50,811 nucleotides of DNA from Bacteroidaceae bacterium (GTDB lineage Bacteria; Bacteroidota; Bacteroidia; Bacteroidales; Bacteroidaceae): assembly GCA_024398535.1 (NCBI GenBank), contig JAKSIY010000003.1, forward strand, positions 1-50,811, read 5' to 3'. The notes under the pieces are model-generated. The model made no database searches. It had not been told where the DNA came from and saw only the letters and a program-made list of their open reading frames with translations. This document shows positions 1-9,367 of this stretch, one piece after another. The first letter of the stretch is position 1; each line of letters opens with the position of its first letter. Position numbers and translations under genes: made by a program.

Positions 1-476
1 CTGCTGAAGTGCGCTCAAGTGAGGATGCTCCAAGACTACTCACTGCGGCAGAAGGTATGAATACTAATGGATCATTGGTTAATGGAACCTTGGAAACTTT
101 CTATATCAATTCCGTTTCCACCGTTCTTGGGTATGCAGGAATAAATTGGGCGGTATATGGCTCGTATAGCAACATCAATGATACTGTATATTATCATCAT
201 TCAAGGATTGACCATCAAATGGTTGGTTGGACAGCAGGCGTTTCTGCTTATGCCCCATTGATATATAGAACAGGATTAGAAGACATGTCCGGAAGTGACC
301 ACACATTATTCAGAATGTATGTTTGGATAGGACCATACGATATGGTACCGAATGAATACGATATTTGGGAAGGACTTAGTGTTGGTACTACGAGAATAAA
401 CGACACATCCTATACTAGATTAAAAAAACAATTTATACTGATAGATAAATACCATGGCGTTTCTGAAATTCAATAA
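1..476 (+). CDS. Unrecognised protein, 3' end only
   Basis: The reading frame is open from the left edge (first full codon at base 3) to TAA at 474-476, so only about 157 C-terminal residues are visible. They are rich in Tyr, Asn, Ser and Gly with alternating hydrophobic residues, as in an exported beta-rich protein of Bacteroidetes, but I recognise no family and the N-terminus that would show a signal peptide is outside the window. The last 23 bases overlap the start of the downstream MG2 gene, which suggests co-transcription and a related surface role (inference). Base composition is AT-rich, like the two MG2 genes that follow. Confidence 0.6.
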   Translation, partial: AEVRSSEDAPRLLTAAEGMNTNGSLVNGTLETFYINSVSTVLGYAGINWAVYGSYSNINDTVYYHHSRIDHQMVGWTAGVSAYAPLIYRTGLEDMSGSDHTLFRMYVWIGPYDMVPNEYDIWEGLSVGTTRINDTSYTRLKKQFILIDKYHGVSEIQ

Positions 477-3195
477 TTTCCGAAACTTACTATTGATCTT
501 TGGGTTGTTTTTGAGAACATATCCAATTAACGGCCAGCAGCAATCTTCTGTCAGAATGCTGTCTGACTATGCCATGTTTACCAGTAATATCGTTGCTTTC
601 AACAGGAACAATCCACAGGAAAAGGTTTATCTGCAATTTGACAACACATCATACTACCAGGGAGAAACTATCTGGTTCAAGGCTTATGTAGTGACGGCAT
701 CCACATTGCAGAGAGCCACTAGCGGAGTATTGTACGTAGAACTGCTATCGGCAAAAGGTGATATCCTACAGACTCAAAAGCTGAAAATTGTTGCAGGGCA
801 AGCAGATGGGGCATTTATGCTGACAGACAATTCCACAGCACAAGCCAGAGAGATGAGAGGAGTCCTCAGTTATCCCAGCGGATTCTATGAAGTCCGTGCA
901 TACACCATGAATATGCTCAATTTTGGGCCTGAGACTGCCTTTTCCAGAGTCTTTCCTGTATTTGAGAAACCCTCAGCAGAGGGTGGATTCATTACAGAGC
1001 CCCCAGTAGTACGTACCCCTGATTTCAGGAATACGGCCAAGCGCATAGAACCTTCAGGAAAAGAAACAAGTGTAACATTTTATCCAGAAGGAGGGCATCT
1101 ACTGATGGGGGTCAGGAACAGAGTTGCATTCAAGGTCACAGGACCCGACGGATTTGGAAAGGATGCAACGTTGGTTTACAACAATTCTGAGTTCAGGACC
1201 ATTCATGCTGGTATGGGTTATTTTGATTTTGTACCAACGGACGTACAGGATGAGGTCTCTGTCCTGTGCAATGGTAAGGAGCAGAGAATAGAGTTACCTG
1301 TTGCCGAACAGGAAGGATGTGCTCTTTGCCTGACGGATTATACATCTGGCAAGGAGATGGACATCAGGCTGACATGTTCTGCAAGCCTTGATCAGAAGGA
1401 TGTGGGAATGACACTGACCTGCCGTGGTGCTGTAACATATTTTGGAACATGTACCCTGAGCAGCAAAGGGGTGAACATAAGGATTCCTACCGGAAATGTT
1501 CCTGAAGGAGTGTGTCAGTTGACAGTTTTTGACCACAATGGTGCAATACTCTGTTCCAGATCCGTGTACAACCATGCAGGAGTGTCTGTGCCGTCTCTGA
1601 ACGTAATGACAGACAGACGTATGGCTCCTTTCTCACGGATAAATCTTGACTTTGAGCTGACCGATGCCAACGGTAACCCATTCAGGGACAGGTTCTGTCT
1701 GTCAGTACGTGATATAAGAGCAGAAGAAACCAGTTACAAAGATGATTTAAGGACATTCCTGCTACTGTCATCGGACCTGAAGGGATTCATTGAGTCTCCC
1801 GGCTATTATTTTGAAAACACCGATGCCGAACATGTATCGGCACTCAATCTGCTTACAATGATACAGGGATGGGAACGCTATGACTGGCAGACAATGGCTG
1901 GCATGAAGCCGTATCAGGAACTGCATCGTATGGAGAAGGGGTTGACCCTGAACGGATGGGTGCTGAATCCTTCTGGGAAAAAGCCAGAAGAAGACGCACA
2001 TGTTTATGCAGCTCTTATTCCAGAAGACAAGAGTAAGACAGAACGGTTTGAATATGTTACCGGAGCTGATGGCTACTTTGGATTTGACCTGTCTGATTTT
2101 GAAGGTTCTGCCAAGCTGACCCTTGAGACAATTACAGACAACGACAGGATTACTGGGACAAATGCCAGGTTCAGACTTGAAAGGTCAATGGTTCCTGAAG
2201 CCAGGGTAAACGGTAGGGAGGAAATTCAGTTCAGTAGTAGGACATCTGTAGAAATGGACGTGGATGACATTGTGCCCGGATTGACCGTCAATAATGGCAG
2301 CAATGTCATTCTACAGCCAGAAAGTGTGCTTGATGAGGTCGTCATTGAAGGCAGTCGCAAGTATATTGATTATTTCCGCTTTACATCATTGGATGTCAAT
2401 AAGGATGTTGAGCTGACACTTGACAGGGGAGAGTTCTCTACCAGCATCAGAGATTATTTAATGGAGAGTGGATATGATTTCTGGCATGAGACAGGCGAGG
2501 TAATCAAAAATAGCGGAGGAAAATGGGAACCTTATGCTCATGACAGCGATTGGATTCCTGACACCGTCAGGACCGATGCCCAGAAAGTATTGTGGATGGC
2601 AAAAGTATCAAGACTTGGCAACAACAGGATTTTCTGGTATGTCCACGACAAGAACAGTTGTCTGTATTCCGGAATCTATGCGCCGTCATGGCTTATTGAC
2701 ACAAAAGACGTAAGCAGTATATGCATTTATGACAAGCCAGTTTCTTTTGGTTCGGCAACCAGCCTGTCACCTCTTCTCATGGAAGCCACAACAGAAAAGC
2801 AGGATATTGACGGAATGGCAGCTCTCAAAGGGAACGAACTGGATGAAGGCCATCCCTGGATGTTCCAGTTCTCATTTACTCTCATTGATGTTCTTCTTAA
2901 AGACAAGAAGGACCAGAGTACCCAAGAAGAGTTGTCAGACCTGAGCAGGCGTGCAACAACAGTCAGCGGATATTCCAAGTCACCGGAATTCTATTCTCCA
3001 CAATACCCAGAAGGACCTATTGCCGGAGATACAGACTACAGAAGGACACTTTACTGGAATCCGAATGTAATAACTGGAACAGACGGCAGGGTCCGGGTCT
3101 CTTTTTTCAATAACTCCTACTCTGAACACTTGAAGGTTTCCGGTTGTGGGATGACCGCAGACGGCACCCCCTACGTCATGGACTATAGCTTCTGA
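454..3195 (+). CDS. Exported MG2-domain (alpha-2-macroglobulin-like) protein, paralogue 1
   Basis: The 913-residue protein begins with a signal peptide (hydrophobic core about residues 11-20, cut near 27). An MG2-type beta-sandwich follows (about 54-170), marked by PQEKVYLQFDNTSYYQGETI at 54-73. Further beta domains start near 210 (YPEGGHL) and 390. A carboxypeptidase-regulatory-like domain starts near 499 (LNGWVLNPSG), then comes a LDEVVIEG segment near 626 that resembles the lead-in to a TonB plug, and the end is YWNPNVIT plus a final strand domain. No thioester motif is seen. Proteins of this kind are common and uncharacterised in Bacteroidetes; an envelope location is inferred. It is 5 bases upstream of paralogue 2. 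Arg codons are mostly AGA/AGG, unlike paralogue 3. Confidence 0.8.
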   Translation: MAFLKFNNFRNLLLIFGLFLRTYPINGQQQSSVRMLSDYAMFTSNIVAFNRNNPQEKVYLQFDNTSYYQGETIWFKAYVVTASTLQRATSGVLYVELLSAKGDILQTQKLKIVAGQADGAFMLTDNSTAQAREMRGVLSYPSGFYEVRAYTMNMLNFGPETAFSRVFPVFEKPSAEGGFITEPPVVRTPDFRNTAKRIEPSGKETSVTFYPEGGHLLMGVRNRVAFKVTGPDGFGKDATLVYNNSEFRTIHAGMGYFDFVPTDVQDEVSVLCNGKEQRIELPVAEQEGCALCLTDYTSGKEMDIRLTCSASLDQKDVGMTLTCRGAVTYFGTCTLSSKGVNIRIPTGNVPEGVCQLTVFDHNGAILCSRSVYNHAGVSVPSLNVMTDRRMAPFSRINLDFELTDANGNPFRDRFCLSVRDIRAEETSYKDDLRTFLLLSSDLKGFIESPGYYFENTDAEHVSALNLLTMIQGWERYDWQTMAGMKPYQELHRMEKGLTLNGWVLNPSGKKPEEDAHVYAALIPEDKSKTERFEYVTGADGYFGFDLSDFEGSAKLTLETITDNDRITGTNARFRLERSMVPEARVNGREEIQFSSRTSVEMDVDDIVPGLTVNNGSNVILQPESVLDEVVIEGSRKYIDYFRFTSLDVNKDVELTLDRGEFSTSIRDYLMESGYDFWHETGEVIKNSGGKWEPYAHDSDWIPDTVRTDAQKVLWMAKVSRLGNNRIFWYVHDKNSCLYSGIYAPSWLIDTKDVSSICIYDKPVSFGSATSLSPLLMEATTEKQDIDGMAALKGNELDEGHPWMFQFSFTLIDVLLKDKKDQSTQEELSDLSRRATTVSGYSKSPEFYSPQYPEGPIAGDTDYRRTLYWNPNVITGTDGRVRVSFFNNSYSEHLKVSGCGMTADGTPYVMDYSF

Positions 3196-3200
3196 TTGAT

Positions 3201-5870
3201 ATGAAAAAGGTTAGATTGATTACATACCTTTTGCTGATGCTGTCAGTACCGGCATCTGCTCTCAGGGAAAAAACTGAGAAGGAGAATCTTGATGAGTTGA
3301 GGAGATTCTCTTGGAACATGTATTTCTTCTACCAATCTTTCCCTCAGGAAAAGATATTCCTGCAACTGGACAATACGGCATACTTTCAGGGAGAAACCAT
3401 CTGGTTCAAGGGATATGTGGTCAATTCGGAAAACCTGAAAAGGACGCAGAGTGGAGTGCTGTACGTTGAACTCATATCACCGAACGGAGTGATTCTTGAG
3501 CAAAAGAAGGTAAGGATAATTGCCGGGCAATGTGACGGAAACTTCAGGCTATATGACTCATCCACTGAACAGGCTAGAGAACTGAGAGGAATTCAGCCAT
3601 ATCCAAGCGGATTCTATGAAATAAGGGCTTACACGCAAAACATGCTTGACTTTGATGACAGAGCATGCTTTTCACGTGTCATTCCCATTTACAGGGCTCC
3701 AGAATATGAAGGCAAGTATGAAGATCCCGTTATCACTTATATGGATTCTCCTATTGAACAGAGACGGCCTGACACAGAGATTCCAGAAGATGTCAACGTA
3801 GAGTTCTTTCCTGAAGGAGGACACCTGATCAATGGAATCCCAACAAGGATAGCATTCAAATGTACAGACAAAAGCGGAGAGAACATTGATGGAGTTCTGT
3901 CTTTCCGTAAAGGAGATGCAGAAGGTGTCAGAACTGTTCATGACGGAATGGGGTCATTCTTGTATATTCCTGGAAAGAATGACAACCATGTCATATTCAG
4001 GACAGGAGAGAAAGATTACAGTTTCACCCTTCCAAAGGCAGAGGCATCGGGATACTCGCTTAAAGCAGATATCATGACTGATAATGATCTTCAACTTAGG
4101 ATTCTGCATACCAAGGATAGGAAAGAAGGAAGCATCGGAGTGTCTGTCACATGCCGGGGTAAACTGATATACTTCAAGGAATTCCTGTCCTCATCAGACA
4201 CTTTGATGAATGTCAGCATGAAGAACTGGCCACTTGGCGTGTGCAGGATTCTGCTGTTCTCACGTAAGGGAGAGATTCTGGCCTCAAGAAGCATATTCCA
4301 TGACAACAGCCATTTTGTTCCACCAGCATTGCGTGTCGCATCGGACAAAGATACGTATTCTCCTTATGACCCCATAAAACTCAGATTCATGCTTACAGAC
4401 CGGACTGGGACACCAATCAGAGACCGCTTTGCACTGAGTGTCAGGGATTATGCAGACTACGGAACTGGCTACGATGACAATCTACTGATCAACCTTATCA
4501 TGTCGTCTGATTTGAAGGGATTCATCAATAATCCTGATTACTATTTCTTCTCGCCAGATGACAAAAGAGTGGAAGCGCTTGACCTTCTCATGCAGATTCA
4601 CGGATGGGAGCGTTACGAATGGAGTGACATGGACGGGTTTGAGAAATTCAAGGAGAAACACAGAATTGAACAGGGACTGAATCTTAACGGGTGGGTCCTC
4701 TCATCATCAAAAAGAAAGGGATTGGATGGAGTCACTGTCAACACAACTCTGATTCCACGGGATTCTGCACAGACACAGCAGGCTGCCGGCATGACCCGCA
4801 ACAACGGTTATTTTGGACTTGACCTGATACCTTATCAGGGAAAAGCAGATTTGATTGTAAGCCTAAGTACAAAGAAGCATGGAAAAGAGACGAAGGCAAG
4901 AATCATGCTTGAAAGAGGAATCAAGCCGGCAATTGAAGCCTACTCAGCCAGAGAAGTATATATTCCTTCAGAGAAGAGATATACACTTGACAGTCTGGCA
5001 GCCGGTTTTGGCAACACACAGGTCAGGATCCCAGATGTTGTGATGCTGCCAGAAGTGGACATTAACAGTCAGAGGAAATACATAGATTACTATACGTTTC
5101 ATGCATTTGATGTTGAAGAGGATGTAGAGGCAGAACTAGACTTGGGTGAATTGAGTACCGACATTCAGAATTACCTGCTTGAAAAAGGCTACGACCTGTG
5201 GTTTGAGGGAAGTGAAAGTCTGCTGGTACCTGACAGTCTGTTTAACGATGCAGACATTGCCTACTGGATGGCAGAGAGGTCACGACTGAATGGAAGTCAC
5301 GCATTCTGGTACGTACACAACAGGGAGAGATGTCTGTATAGTGGCGTTTATTCTCCAGCCTGGGCCATTGATACTAGAAACGTAAAAAGCCTGATGGTTT
5401 TCAATGAACCAATATCAATTGCCAAAGTTCCTGAACTGACTCCGCTTCTGAAAGACAACATTACCAGAACCCAGACGTTAGCAGACCCCATTCTAAACCT
5501 TTATAATGACGAGATCACTCTTAGGGAGAAAAACAGATGGACGAACTACTATGTGATTGATGTATTGATGAAAGACGATGCTCAGATTCTGTCACGCAAG
5601 GAACTCAAAAGGATTGGGAAAAGGATTACAACCCTATCAGGCTACTCCCGTCCTGTCCAGTTCTACTCCCCCCAGTATCCGGACGGTCCAATTGAGGGAC
5701 AGCCAAAGGATTACCGCCGCACGCTGTACTGGAACCCTAACGTCATAACGGACAGCCTGGGCTACGCAGAGGTTGAGTTCTACAACAACTCCTACTCCAC
5801 CCACTTCAACGTGAGCGGAGCTGGCATCACCGCGAGCGGAACCCCCTACGTGCTGGACCAGGACTTCTAG
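3201..5870 (+). CDS. Exported MG2-domain protein, paralogue 2
   Basis: This 889-residue protein has the same architecture as its upstream neighbour: a 20-residue signal peptide ending in PASA, an MG2 domain with QEKIFLQLDNTAYFQGETI near residue 50, FFPEGGHLI near 200, a carboxypeptidase-regulatory-like domain at LNGWVLSSSK near 493, and a terminal YWNPNVITDSLGYAEV domain. It starts 5 bases after paralogue 1 stops, so the two form a tandem duplication in one transcript. Most of the gene uses AGA/AGG for Arg and is AT-leaning, but from about 5640 to the stop it switches to CGC/CGT, CCC and TAC, suggesting a mosaic 3' end. It ends tail to tail with the HAD gene, 7 bases apart, with no hairpin between. 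Confidence 0.8.
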   Translation: MKKVRLITYLLLMLSVPASALREKTEKENLDELRRFSWNMYFFYQSFPQEKIFLQLDNTAYFQGETIWFKGYVVNSENLKRTQSGVLYVELISPNGVILEQKKVRIIAGQCDGNFRLYDSSTEQARELRGIQPYPSGFYEIRAYTQNMLDFDDRACFSRVIPIYRAPEYEGKYEDPVITYMDSPIEQRRPDTEIPEDVNVEFFPEGGHLINGIPTRIAFKCTDKSGENIDGVLSFRKGDAEGVRTVHDGMGSFLYIPGKNDNHVIFRTGEKDYSFTLPKAEASGYSLKADIMTDNDLQLRILHTKDRKEGSIGVSVTCRGKLIYFKEFLSSSDTLMNVSMKNWPLGVCRILLFSRKGEILASRSIFHDNSHFVPPALRVASDKDTYSPYDPIKLRFMLTDRTGTPIRDRFALSVRDYADYGTGYDDNLLINLIMSSDLKGFINNPDYYFFSPDDKRVEALDLLMQIHGWERYEWSDMDGFEKFKEKHRIEQGLNLNGWVLSSSKRKGLDGVTVNTTLIPRDSAQTQQAAGMTRNNGYFGLDLIPYQGKADLIVSLSTKKHGKETKARIMLERGIKPAIEAYSAREVYIPSEKRYTLDSLAAGFGNTQVRIPDVVMLPEVDINSQRKYIDYYTFHAFDVEEDVEAELDLGELSTDIQNYLLEKGYDLWFEGSESLLVPDSLFNDADIAYWMAERSRLNGSHAFWYVHNRERCLYSGVYSPAWAIDTRNVKSLMVFNEPISIAKVPELTPLLKDNITRTQTLADPILNLYNDEITLREKNRWTNYYVIDVLMKDDAQILSRKELKRIGKRITTLSGYSRPVQFYSPQYPDGPIEGQPKDYRRTLYWNPNVITDSLGYAEVEFYNNSYSTHFNVSGAGITASGTPYVLDQDF

Positions 5871-5877
5871 CAAAACT

Positions 5878-6597
5878 CTACGGAAGACAAGCAGGAGAAA
5901 GGAGCTCTGTCAAAGAGTTAATGGTGCATAGGTCTTTTGCCTCAGTTGAGGCATCGGCCCAGCCCTGCCCTTTGAGCCAGACAGTACGGCATCCTGCCGT
6001 TGCAGCAGGAACAATATCCTTGTCAAGAGAGTCACCGATCATGGTCACGGTCTGTGGTTCAAGTCCAAGTGCCGAACAGCCATGACGGAATATCTCTGGA
6101 TCAGGCTTGCGTACACCGGCCGTGGCAGATTCCACTATGGTTCTGAAATACCCTGAAAGCCCAAATTCTTGTAGGACCGTTGGCATATTGCCATAGAAGT
6201 TTGTAACCAGTACCATTGGGTATTTCATGGACAAAACATCAAGGACAGGACGTGACACCCGGTCTATAGTGTCTGTCACCTGAGAGTAACAGCTGTCAAG
6301 TACGGAGTCAATTGAATATGGATTCTGTCCTTGGGAAACAAGATAGTCATGCTGCAGCACAAGTTTTGCATGCAGGGTCTGTCTGAAAGTAAAATCCTGA
6401 GATATAATGTGTTCCTTTCCCAGGCGGCGTTCTGCATGGACATAGGCATCGCGCAGAAGGGCATCGGCCTCTGGAATGCCGGTGTCAATGATTCCGGCAG
6501 TCCTGTAGGCACGGGCAAAGACATGATACCAGTGAAGGCCGTCAGTATCTATGGTGCCTCCAAAATCAAAGAGAAGTCCTTCTGTCTCCATTTCCAA
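5878..6597 (-). CDS. HAD-superfamily hydrolase (HAD-IA like)
   Basis: The 239-residue protein carries the HAD motif order: nucleophile Asp11 in LLFDFGGTIDTDG, motif II Thr132 in VLVTNFYGN, motif III Lys164 in RKPDPEIF and motif IV in MIGDSLDKDI (Asp189 to Asp194). Between motifs I and II lies an alpha-helical cap of the class C1 type. The residue two after the nucleophile, normally the Asp acid/base of HAD phosphatases, is Gly13, so ordinary phosphatase activity is uncertain. It is the last gene of the nine-gene minus-strand operon and its start overlaps the flippase-like gene by 32 bases. In this setting a role in trimming a phosphorylated lipid head-group intermediate is inference only. Confidence 0.85.
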   Translation of the reverse strand: MEMETEGLLFDFGGTIDTDGLHWYHVFARAYRTAGIIDTGIPEADALLRDAYVHAERRLGKEHIISQDFTFRQTLHAKLVLQHDYLVSQGQNPYSIDSVLDSCYSQVTDTIDRVSRPVLDVLSMKYPMVLVTNFYGNMPTVLQEFGLSGYFRTIVESATAGVRKPDPEIFRHGCSALGLEPQTVTMIGDSLDKDIVPAATAGCRTVWLKGQGWADASTEAKDLCTINSLTELLSPACLP

Positions 6598-7588
6598 TTT
6601 TCATTAAGCCAATACCAATGACCACCCATACAAATTCACGTACACGGCTGGCCAATGAGGTGTATAATCCAAATTCTGCAGGAATGCTAAGACCTGCCGA
6701 TGCCATAGCAAGCCCACCCTCACGTCCGCCTATCTGCATAGGCATGAAGAAGAGCAGGTTGCTGAAGAATGATGAGAATGCCATGATCAGCACGCTGTCC
6801 AGATAGGTAATTTCCGGCATAAGCAGCCCTATCAGCACCCAGTATTCCACGCATGAAAGCATGCGGGCCAGGTACTCCAGAACGAATGAGCCCCAGAACT
6901 TCAGGCGGCTTGTACCATGTAGGGAGCCTATCTCCTGATCAATCTGCAACAGTGTCTTCCTGTTCTTTTCAAGAAAGCCCGCGGCCCATTTCCTTACCAA
7001 CGGAAGCCGTTCCAGGATTCCGAATACCTTAACCACAAAACCAAATCTGAAACCACGGGCAAAGAGTCCCAGTGCCAATACAAAGACTATTGTAAGAACA
7101 GACAGAAGGGAGCTCATAAAGCCGTTCAGTACACAGTGTTCCACGCCCCAGAAGTGCATTGCCACATATAAGCACACTGACGTCAGCCAGAATGCAAAGT
7201 GCGATGCAATGTGCATCATGACGTAGAGCAGAACGGACGATGTTGCCTTGCTTGTTCCTACCTGCGGAGCCATCTCCATGATGCGGTAAGGCTCACCGCC
7301 CATAAGGCCCAGCGGCGTGGTGTAGTTCAGGGCAAAACCGGTTATTGTCACCTTAAGGACTTTCAGGAATGGGACTTTTGGGATTCCGGGCGTGCGCAGT
7401 ATAAGCTGCCATGCCGATGCGTTCATCACATAAATCACCAGCCACAGCAGCAGTATCAGCGGGAACCACAATCCGGCCTTGGACAGCATCCTATACACCT
7501 GATCCCAGCTGGAATCAAACGTCAGCAGCATGAGCAGCGTTGCCGCAATGCCGAAAATAAAGAAGAAGTTCCGCCAGCGTCTGTCCAT
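6566..7588 (-). CDS. LPG-synthase-TM family (flippase-like) integral membrane protein
   Basis: This 340-residue protein has about seven to eight hydrophobic segments and the hallmarks of the lysylphosphatidylglycerol synthase transmembrane family (PF03706/UPF0104): an N-terminal TM pair, FALNYTTPLGLMGGEPYRI near residues 85-103, and MPMQIGGREGGLAMA near 281-295. It lacks the cytoplasmic aminoacyl-transferase domain of MprF. Members of this family act in polar lipid translocation or glycolipid metabolism. It starts 3 bases after the CDP-alcohol phosphatidyltransferase stops, which fits a lipid product moved across the inner membrane (inference). The substrate cannot be read from sequence. Confidence 0.85.
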   Translation of the reverse strand: MDRRWRNFFFIFGIAATLLMLLTFDSSWDQVYRMLSKAGLWFPLILLLWLVIYVMNASAWQLILRTPGIPKVPFLKVLKVTITGFALNYTTPLGLMGGEPYRIMEMAPQVGTSKATSSVLLYVMMHIASHFAFWLTSVCLYVAMHFWGVEHCVLNGFMSSLLSVLTIVFVLALGLFARGFRFGFVVKVFGILERLPLVRKWAAGFLEKNRKTLLQIDQEIGSLHGTSRLKFWGSFVLEYLARMLSCVEYWVLIGLLMPEITYLDSVLIMAFSSFFSNLLFFMPMQIGGREGGLAMASAGLSIPAEFGLYTSLASRVREFVWVVIGIGLMKIGNGDRRTSL

Positions 7589-7591
7589 TCC

Positions 7592-8548
7592 TTACAGATA
7601 TTTTGCGGTCATATCCCTGCATACGGACTCCAACTGTGATACCATGTAGGCCAGGAGAATGTTCATGACAGTGACTTCAAAGACCAGATACAGCCATGGC
7701 TGACCGGTAAGCATGATTATGTAAAGCACTATTGCACGCGTGTTGAACGTTGATATGTTTGCCCACTTTATCAGATGACAGGTTCTGTCACAGAACTCCT
7801 GAGCAAACTCTGCAGAAGGCTTCATGCCTGCTGCCGGACCATCAGGGATAAGCCTGTCACGCATCTTCTGGAAGTCTGGCGTACACAGTTCCTGACGTGA
7901 CACGTAGCCAATGTAGAAGAACTGCCATATCTTGCGGAACCACTCTCTTGAAGGGGTTTCACGCTGCTCCTGCCTCAGAGCCCTGGTATCTGAGAGTTCA
8001 GAAGAACCGGTACGGAACTTTGTGTAGATGTTGCGGACATAGTCTGCCAGATTTGCCTGGAACATGTGGCTGAAAAGAGACAGCACCATGGCCAGCACAA
8101 AAATCCAGATGCCCCAGTTGCGGTCAATACCGAACGGCATGGGTTTGTTGAACAGTCTCAGACTGATGGCGGCATAGATGCAGAAGAACCAGACGTCGCC
8201 CGCAAAGCCGTCAAGCACGCGTCCCAGCAATGACTTCTTGCCGGTCATGCGGGCCAGCTGCCCGTCAACGCTGTCCAGGATGTTTGCGCTGACCAGCAGG
8301 GCGATGCCGGCAAGCGTCCATCCCAATGACGGAAAATAGAAACAGACGCCAGCCCCTATTCCAAGAATGATTGAAATAATTGTTACCACATTAGGATGTA
8401 TGTTCAGCCTGTTGCAGAACAGTGTCAGCACATATCCCACCGGGCGTGTAAAGACCTTGTCAAACCACTCCTCAGTATCCTTAGACTTATATATTGCCTC
8501 AATTGCGGCACGCCTCTCCTTTCTTCCCATATACTGTTTCAATTTCAC
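7592..8548 (-). CDS. CDP-alcohol phosphatidyltransferase family protein
   Basis: The 318-residue membrane protein contains the family signature at residues 92-118: Asp92, Asp95-Gly96, Ala99-Arg100, Gly109, Asp113 and a terminal Asp118. In the canonical D-x2-D-G-x2-A-R-x8-G-x3-D-x3-D pattern the last Asp would be at 117, which is Gly here, so the final acidic residue is shifted by one. Members transfer a phospho-alcohol between CDP-linked donor and acceptor in the membrane to form phospholipids. Several TM segments follow, split by a long polar stretch (about 180-260). It overlaps the ATP-grasp gene by 4 bases (ATGA), indicating translational coupling. The actual head group is unknown. Confidence 0.85.
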   Translation of the reverse strand: MKLKQYMGRKERRAAIEAIYKSKDTEEWFDKVFTRPVGYVLTLFCNRLNIHPNVVTIISIILGIGAGVCFYFPSLGWTLAGIALLVSANILDSVDGQLARMTGKKSLLGRVLDGFAGDVWFFCIYAAISLRLFNKPMPFGIDRNWGIWIFVLAMVLSLFSHMFQANLADYVRNIYTKFRTGSSELSDTRALRQEQRETPSREWFRKIWQFFYIGYVSRQELCTPDFQKMRDRLIPDGPAAGMKPSAEFAQEFCDRTCHLIKWANISTFNTRAIVLYIIMLTGQPWLYLVFEVTVMNILLAYMVSQLESVCRDMTAKYL

Positions 8549-9357
8549 TGTTTCATAATCAGTTCAGAAATCGCCATGGCCGCCTCTTCCCTGCAGCTGC
8601 GGAATGATGGCCAGTCATTCAGGTCAATCACAAGAATCTGACCCTGCGGGGTGACAATGGCATCGCCCCCATAGATTGTCAGTCCAGCGCACTCTGCCGC
8701 CTTCAGGGCGATGCCTCTCAGTGCATCACGGCTGAACGATGTCGGCGTCAGGTCATTGTGCTGTTCCTGCCCAAAGCGGCCCTGAGCGGCATCCGTAACC
8801 TGCCGGCAGCTGAAAAAGGTATCTGCCACGCCATAGAACTTGACTATTATGCCCGGCACATGGCTCTGCAGCAGGACCTGGGCTCCGTTCCCGGCATACT
8901 GACATTCCGCATTTATGCTCTGCTCAAGTTCCGGTCCATTCTGCACATAGCGCACGCCCTGCCCCTTTACCCAGCAGGGAAAGGTGTTCCACCCCGTGAC
9001 AGTTCCGGTTTCAGTAACCAGGCTCTGAGGCATAGGGATTCCCGCCTCAGTCAACAGACCGTACAGTCCCGCACGCAGGCAGTTCCTGACCGCCTTGGGG
9101 GCATTGAACACGGGAATGCCCTGCTGACTGTAGGCTTCAATAAGAGTAAGTGCCTGCTCTGAACGCGCCATGTGGAATATGCCGTCTATTGTCAGGTCGG
9201 CAGGAAGTCCGTCTGTCACAAGCACGGATTCCGGAATCTGAACCACATCATAGCCGGCATCCTGTATCAGCGCACAGACAGCACTGAAGATGGCCGCATC
9301 GTCTGTGACACGGCCTTCAGAGAAACTGGCATGGCGACTTATTCCAAGATAGAGCAT
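8545..9357 (-). CDS. ATP-grasp-like protein
   Basis: This 270-residue soluble protein has the layout of small ATP-grasp ligases. An N-terminal alpha/beta domain is followed by a central segment with FPCWVKGQGVRYVQ (nucleotide-binding Lys region) and IVKFYGVADTFFSCRQV, and the C-terminal GDAIVTPQGQILVIDLNDWP supplies the acidic and Asn metal ligands (Asp-x-Asn). ATP-grasp enzymes join a carboxylate to an amine, thiol or hydroxyl through an acyl-phosphate. It starts 10 bases after the serine hydrolase gene and overlaps the phosphatidyltransferase gene, so modification of a lipid head group or its precursor is a reasonable inference. Not assigned to a named subfamily. Confidence 0.75.
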   Translation of the reverse strand: MLYLGISRHASFSEGRVTDDAAIFSAVCALIQDAGYDVVQIPESVLVTDGLPADLTIDGIFHMARSEQALTLIEAYSQQGIPVFNAPKAVRNCLRAGLYGLLTEAGIPMPQSLVTETGTVTGWNTFPCWVKGQGVRYVQNGPELEQSINAECQYAGNGAQVLLQSHVPGIIVKFYGVADTFFSCRQVTDAAQGRFGQEQHNDLTPTSFSRDALRGIALKAAECAGLTIYGGDAIVTPQGQILVIDLNDWPSFRSCREEAAMAISELIMKQ

Positions 9358-9367
9358 GATGTCTCTG

